From Rodentolepis nana (taxonomy: Eukaryota > Platyhelminthes > Cestoda > Cyclophyllidea > Hymenolepididae), in NCBI GenBank assembly GCA_900617975.1, contig UZAE01012888.1, forward strand, positions 6,749 through 30,110: 23,362 bases of DNA. The letters run 5' to 3'. Positions 18,599 to 23,362 of this stretch are shown here, piece after piece. How positions within the stretch are numbered: the stretch's first letter is position 1; every line of letters starts with the position of its first letter. A program made the translations under genes and the position numbers. Below the pieces are notes generated by a model that was not told the DNA's origin, did no database searches, and worked only from the letters and a program-made list of their open reading frames with translations.

Positions 18599-20330
18599 AA
18601 GCGAGTTTCTATTCCAGATGTTCAAAGCGAAATGATCAATGGGTTTGGAGTGTATTTTTGATGCTAAAGAACACACCATTTCTTGTTTAAAACCAAATTT
18701 ATCTTCAAATGTTGAATTATCCTATTTGGGCAATAAATAATTGAAATACCGGGTGGCCAAGATAAATAGGCTCTGAGTGAATAATGAAAGATAAATGAAA
18801 ATTATCATACTTTCATTTTAAAATCGTCATGTTGAGGTAAAAATCGTCCTATAGGCTAATTTAAACTGAAAAGTGGGAAAAGGTGCCAGTTATGACACAA
18901 TTAAATGTCATAAGAGTGAGACATCGGAATAAAATTAATCAGTGACAATGAAGTGAAAGCTGTCAAACTTTTACTAGGAGCTTGAAATTTAAGTCTACTG
19001 GAAAACAGCATGCTGTCATCTGCTACAGGGTCATAAGCATCAGTGTTGCAGATATCGCAAACACAAGAGGAAATTTCATGCTTCATATTTTATAATTAAC
19101 ATAATGAGGATGGCAAATAGTGGATGACAATGGCTCCTTTGTGTCTCATCTGCAAACTGACCAACTGGCTAGTAAATTCAGGGTCATGCGGATTTGTCCA
19201 TTCCCTATTATCTTGAATGGAAAATTGCCTCTATTAATTCTGGTCAACGTGAGGATGACAGAATTCGGGGTTCTATTGATGTTGGCTCAGGTTACATTCT
19301 CTCTGTTCAGATTAATTTTACCTATTTCAATGCTCAAAATAAAAGAGGCTTTTTTTCTTTCGTTGCTTTCATACCAATCCTGATTTTTTCTGTATATTTA
19401 ACAAAAGTGCAACACTTAATGATGTCTATTATTTTTCGCATTAAAGCAAAAGAAATAATAGTAACATTTGACTATTTGGGCAACAAAAAATTGAACTGAA
19501 ATCGCTTAGATGTGGGTCCGGAAAAATGGTGAGTTTGTCAGCGATTGTTTAACCCAATTCAGTGGGCGCAATATTCAATAACTTTTATTGCTACACTCAG
19601 CGGAGAAGTGATAGCCAAAAGTCTAAGTTAGCAGAGCTCTGTAGGTTGTTCTCCCATGGCAATTCAATTTAGTTGGGGTAGTTCCCATGTATTTTTCTCC
19701 GGATTACAAGTGGTTTTAGCCCTTTTTAACTACCTGAAATATCTTTGATTCACTATTCAACTTTACCTATCTTCTATCAGCTGTACAAGCTCTATTGTTT
19801 TCCAACGGAATTATTTACTGCCGAATGATCGTTTTAACGTTTTCTCATACCATAACTAGGCATGACATGACTGCGTTTTTTATCCACCCTCTTTTAGCGA
19901 AGGTATGAAATTGACTGTGCTTTTCATCTGTCAAACTGGACTGACTTTATCAGAAGCGTAAAACACCTTTAAGGCTTCGCACAGAAAAAAAGGCCAAAGA
20001 ATGCAAAGCATCAGACAAATCATTTAATTTACACTAACGTTTAGTAAACAACAACAAAGTAACAACGTCTACTTTAGGCAGAGAAATAGTGTGTAGAAAC
20101 CTCGATAGTAATCCGACTTCCAAAAATACAGTTGGTCATAAATATCAAACGAAAATGGACTTAGATTCCACATCTTTAATTTTGCTGAAGATTAAAATTT
20201 CACCACTGTGGCTAGCATACACATCGGACAATTTAAAAGTTCAGTAAGGTGCACATTCATTGGCGTTGTTGGCGGACTGCGAGGGGTAATTCTGATCAAT
20301 AAGAGGCGTGGTGGATTAAAAATTACTTAT

Positions 20331-20656
20331 TTATTTATTTATTTCAAATGGCAGGCGTTATGATAGGTATCATCAGCCCTTTAGTTGACTTCGGGCTTCA
20401 CAGGAAGGAAGAGGAACATCAAAGTGGCAAAAAGTCGAGAGGGGGACAGAATAATGATTCACAGACGTAAAAGAGACAGACAGACACAAAGGTAGAAAAA
20501 AGATGAGGTGAGTACTGTGAAATTAGTCGAATATGACATACAGTGGGGTGATGGTGGTTTGAAGTCAAAAGTCAACTGTCGGTTTATAGGCTTTTTGCCG
20601 TATGAGTATACGTTGTCCAGGGTGCACCACGTGGAGGTAAGTCTGTCGCACACCCC
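20331..20656 (-). mobile_element. SINE copy 5
   Basis: Minus strand starts GGGGTGTGCGACAGACTTAC and ends in an AAATAAATAAATAA tail at 20331. Flanks AAAAATTACTTAT (20318-20330) and ACAAATTACTTAT (20657-20669) match at 12 of 13. Antisense to AMDHD1, it presents on the plus strand an acceptor-like TTTCAAATGGCAG|G (20354/20355) and a consensus donor GAG|GTAAGT (20636/20637), 282 bases apart. Confidence 0.9.
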
Positions 20657-20669
20657 ACAAATTACTTAT

Positions 20670-23008
20670 AAAAGTAGCTCAAAAACGCATTTAATTTGTC
20701 TAATTCAGAGATAATAGAAAAGACTCCTCTTAATAGACTTAAGAAGGTTGTAAATTTTTATGTTTAAAGAAAGAACTGGTATATTCAAAATTCATTCTCA
20801 GCATTTACTCTCATGACAAAAAGAAGACTTTTTCCAGCAGTTTCGATATAACTCTTCATGCTAGTGTTAAGATAAGACGTGAAACCTTCAATACTTTATT
20901 TCATTTTATCAAAACACATGCTTTTTACCGGAAAAGCGTACAGTAAGTTAAATTAGAGTCTAACTTTAACGTTGATGAAAGAAATAAATCCAACTATTTA
21001 ACAAATACGTTAATCAAAATGGTGCAATTGAGGAACCATTCTTACTATGCGAATAGCGTATATTATTTAATTTTCTTCAGTTAAAATGACATGCGGGGGC
21101 AATTAAGGCTTAAGTCGTTGATGCTAAACACGAAATGCGCCATTGAATGCTTTTTATTTTATTTATTTTAAAAAAGTGATTTGATGAAAATAAAAGCTAC
21201 TTACCAAATAGTTAAATTTATACAAATAACGCGATTGGATGAACAATAAGTGCTTTTGATTGGACGTATTTTTCATCGCGATTTGCTAGAAATTTTTTTG
21301 AAAAATATCTCTTCAATTCATTCAAATTTATAAATTATTACACATTCTGCTGATCAATTTACCTCAATTGAAATTTTTATTTGGGCCTTAACGCGAATTA
21401 TTAAATATGCCGTTGTTTGCTAAATATGCCGTCATAATTTGTCAGACAATTAAGTAAAAAAGGTGTGCATTAATATTAAGTGAGTTATTTAAATCCCGCC
21501 TTTTTAAAGAGAAGGAGGAAAGTGACTTTCATTTCTTTGCTATTAGCAAGAAATCAATTAGTTTTGGGGTGAAAGTTAATCTAACGATCTTTTATCCGTT
21601 CTGGCAGTTTTCTGACACCAAAATCCTAAACTACGTTTCAATCAACCTATCTCCTCTATTTCAAGAAAGAAAATAAAATAAAACCCCTGTAATTTTTTGT
21701 CAATATTTGCTATAAAATGTGCTTCTTCAAAACACTGAAACTAGCCATTTATATTTATATTTATATATATTGATTGGTTCGTGAATTTTGCTCTTCCAAA
21801 GACTAGCATTGATCAGAATAAAGCAAAAATTCAAAATCTGATAATATTAGGCATGGGCTGACGTTAATTTTAAACTTATTAGGAATGGTGCGCATAAAAT
21901 CCTGACTGATTCCATTGAGAATGTGTCTTTAATTGACCATATTGTGCCAACTACATCGATTTTAATGAATTCGCAATATTTGATAGACAACAGCGATAAA
22001 ACCAATTAAATCAAAGTTTAAGTGTCTTAAATTGACTTCATAAAGTGATCAGATGCTGATAGCCTTGTCAACGCAGGGTTCATACAGGAGTTCTGAGTCC
22101 CTAATGAAAATACTGCTGGATGTTAATGTACACTTCAGTTTAACAAAATATCTAATTTAAAGAAAATTTTCTTGTATTATAAAAATTTAACTTTCTCATT
22201 CCTTCTTCGTTAAATTGTGCCTGAGCATTATGTTTTTGCAATGACTCGAAAAGTGAAAATAATAATTCAAGTACTTATACTGACCAATAATCACTGAATG
22301 TCATAGACGAGGGTTTTCTGCAATCAAGGAAATAAGTAACAAAATGAAAATGTTGCTGCGTGAGATGTCAACTTACACAGACGTCTCGAAAATTCAGTGA
22401 AATAGAAATCTTTGCCACATTGATGTCGATCTCAGTATCCCTCAATGAAAGTGTGGACAATCACCTCATATTTCTGTGAGTAACAATAAGTTGCCATTTT
22501 ACTGAACAAAGGCTGATCAATTGATTTGCAAGTTTAGAGAAATTCATCGCAAATAATAATTATGATGTAGTTTGAAAAAAATTCTTTCATGACTCTCCTT
22601 GTCCAGCATGTGAAGGGCATAGCTTCCTCTTCAAACTCTGCACACTATGGAGGAGGTGATGTTGGGCCTCATTAATAAAATATTTAATTACATCGGAATA
22701 TTACATGATCAAAAATGTGCTGTGTTAATGTATGACATTATTTATTTAGAAGGGAAGATTTCCCTGAGGCAAGTTCTCCTGTGCAACAAGAATGGCTGTT
22801 TTGGGATAATTGGACCAATATAAAGGGCATAAGCAACTTAGTTATCTAATATACTCTCCCTCAAAAATTTTATTTTGGCATTTATTTTTGATTTAGTGAA
22901 CGATAGTTCAAATTTAAACCTTTTAAGTTATTTTATTTATTGATGTAGCTTTGTAAGAACTTCAAATTACTTATTAAACAATTACTTTGTAATAAGACAT
23001 TATTTCCT
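20670..23008 (+). other. Second intron of AMDHD1, right part
   Basis: AT-rich, no supported exon. A 12-base direct repeat TAAATATGCCGT occurs twice near 21403 and 21421, and an ATATTT-type run lies near 21750-21770. Confidence 0.5.
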
Positions 23009-23021
23009 ATATTAAATTTAA

Positions 23022-23348
23022 GGGGTGTGCGATAGACTTACCTCCACGTGGTGCACTCGGGGCAGCGTATATTCATACGCCAAAAAGTCTATTAACTGGC
23101 AGTTGACTTCAGACTAAAAACTACCATCACCCCACTGTATGTCGAATTCGACTACTTCAACCGTACTCACCTCACCTTTTTTCCAACTTTGTGTCTGTCT
23201 CTTATACATCTTTGAAACACTCTTCTGTCCCCCCCCCATCTCGACCTTTTCCCTTTGATGTTCCTCCCCATCTGTGAAGCCTGAAGTCAACTAAAGAGCT
23301 AATGATAACTATCAAAACGCCTACCATTTGATATAAATAAATAAATAA
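23022..23348 (+). mobile_element. SINE copy 6
   Basis: Starts GGGGTGTGCGATAGACTTAC and ends CCATTTGATATAAATAAATA plus further ATAA units. Flanks ATATTAAATTTAA (23009-23021) and ATATTATATTTAA (23349-23361) match at 12 of 13, so the copy is complete just before the window ends. The outer stem and inner hairpin are intact. A run of nine C near 23229-23237 lies in the pyrimidine-rich middle. Confidence 0.9.
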
Positions 23349-23362
23349 ATATTATATTTAAA

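Larger units (their letters stand above)
18126..20317 (+). other. Second intron of AMDHD1 (GC donor), left part
   Basis: Begins GCAAGT. Contains a weak tRNA-like segment at about 18503-18575 (TAGGCGGAGCACTCG then TTTTCGAGATTCC), a (GA)n run at 18582-18598 and an open frame at 19175-19499 on the plus strand without known motifs. No exon with HxH found. Confidence 0.45.

Noticed and set aside
19175..19499. Overlapping open frames of about 90-100 codons on the plus strand
   Set aside because: No motif, no convincing donor, and two frames compete; likely chance in intron DNA.
1..23362. CRISPR arrays, bacterial operons, rRNA genes or phage modules
   Set aside because: No regularly spaced repeats, Shine-Dalgarno-led gene strings or rRNA motifs; exon structure and SINEs show a eukaryotic genome.

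Overview
This is eukaryotic, AT-rich, intron-rich animal DNA. The coding sequence is split into short exons with GT-AG (and one GC-AG) junctions, and retroposons fill the spaces. An arthropod, possibly a hemipteran, is my best guess. It rests mainly on the C-terminal coding relic of a LINE at 15491-15756, whose HDCLTKHLHR and NLQEEMEKTHL motifs resemble arthropod Jockey-like elements. The species is not certain.

Layout. (1) 176-1530, minus strand: the last three coding exons of a cyclophilin peptidyl-prolyl isomerase, with a poly(A) signal at 136-141. (2) 4786-4881, plus strand: a possible first coding exon of an unknown gene behind a TATA box. (3) 6011-6572, minus strand: the first coding exon of a calcium-regulated mitochondrial ATP-Mg/phosphate carrier (SCaMC/SLC25A23-25 type). 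It holds the whole EF-hand domain; the carrier domain is not in the window. (4) 8885-9027 and 18025-18125, plus strand: two exons that join in frame across a 9-kb intron and read as the N-terminus of an imidazolonepropionase (AMDHD1) of histidine breakdown. Its later exons lie to the right of the window. The carrier and AMDHD1 genes diverge from a 2.3-kb intergenic region.

The most notable content is a family of short retroposons of about 300-330 bp. Six copies are present (3162-3486, 6897-7197, 10336-10638, 16421-16814, 20331-20656, 23022-23348). Each is bounded by an 11- to 14-bp target-site duplication that I could align by eye, and most end in an ATAA-type tail. The same 3' tail lies just after the stop codon of a 5'-truncated LINE at 15412-15766, which has its own 15-bp duplication. 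That makes this LINE family the likely source of the enzyme that moves the short elements (a SINE/LINE partnership). The SINE 5' region has nested inverted repeats, and its antisense strand carries a ready-made splice acceptor and donor.

The genes do not form one pathway: mitochondrial nucleotide transport, protein folding or RNA processing, and histidine catabolism. The remaining sequence is AT-rich intron or intergenic DNA with G/C homopolymer-like tracts and two or three tRNA-like SINE heads.
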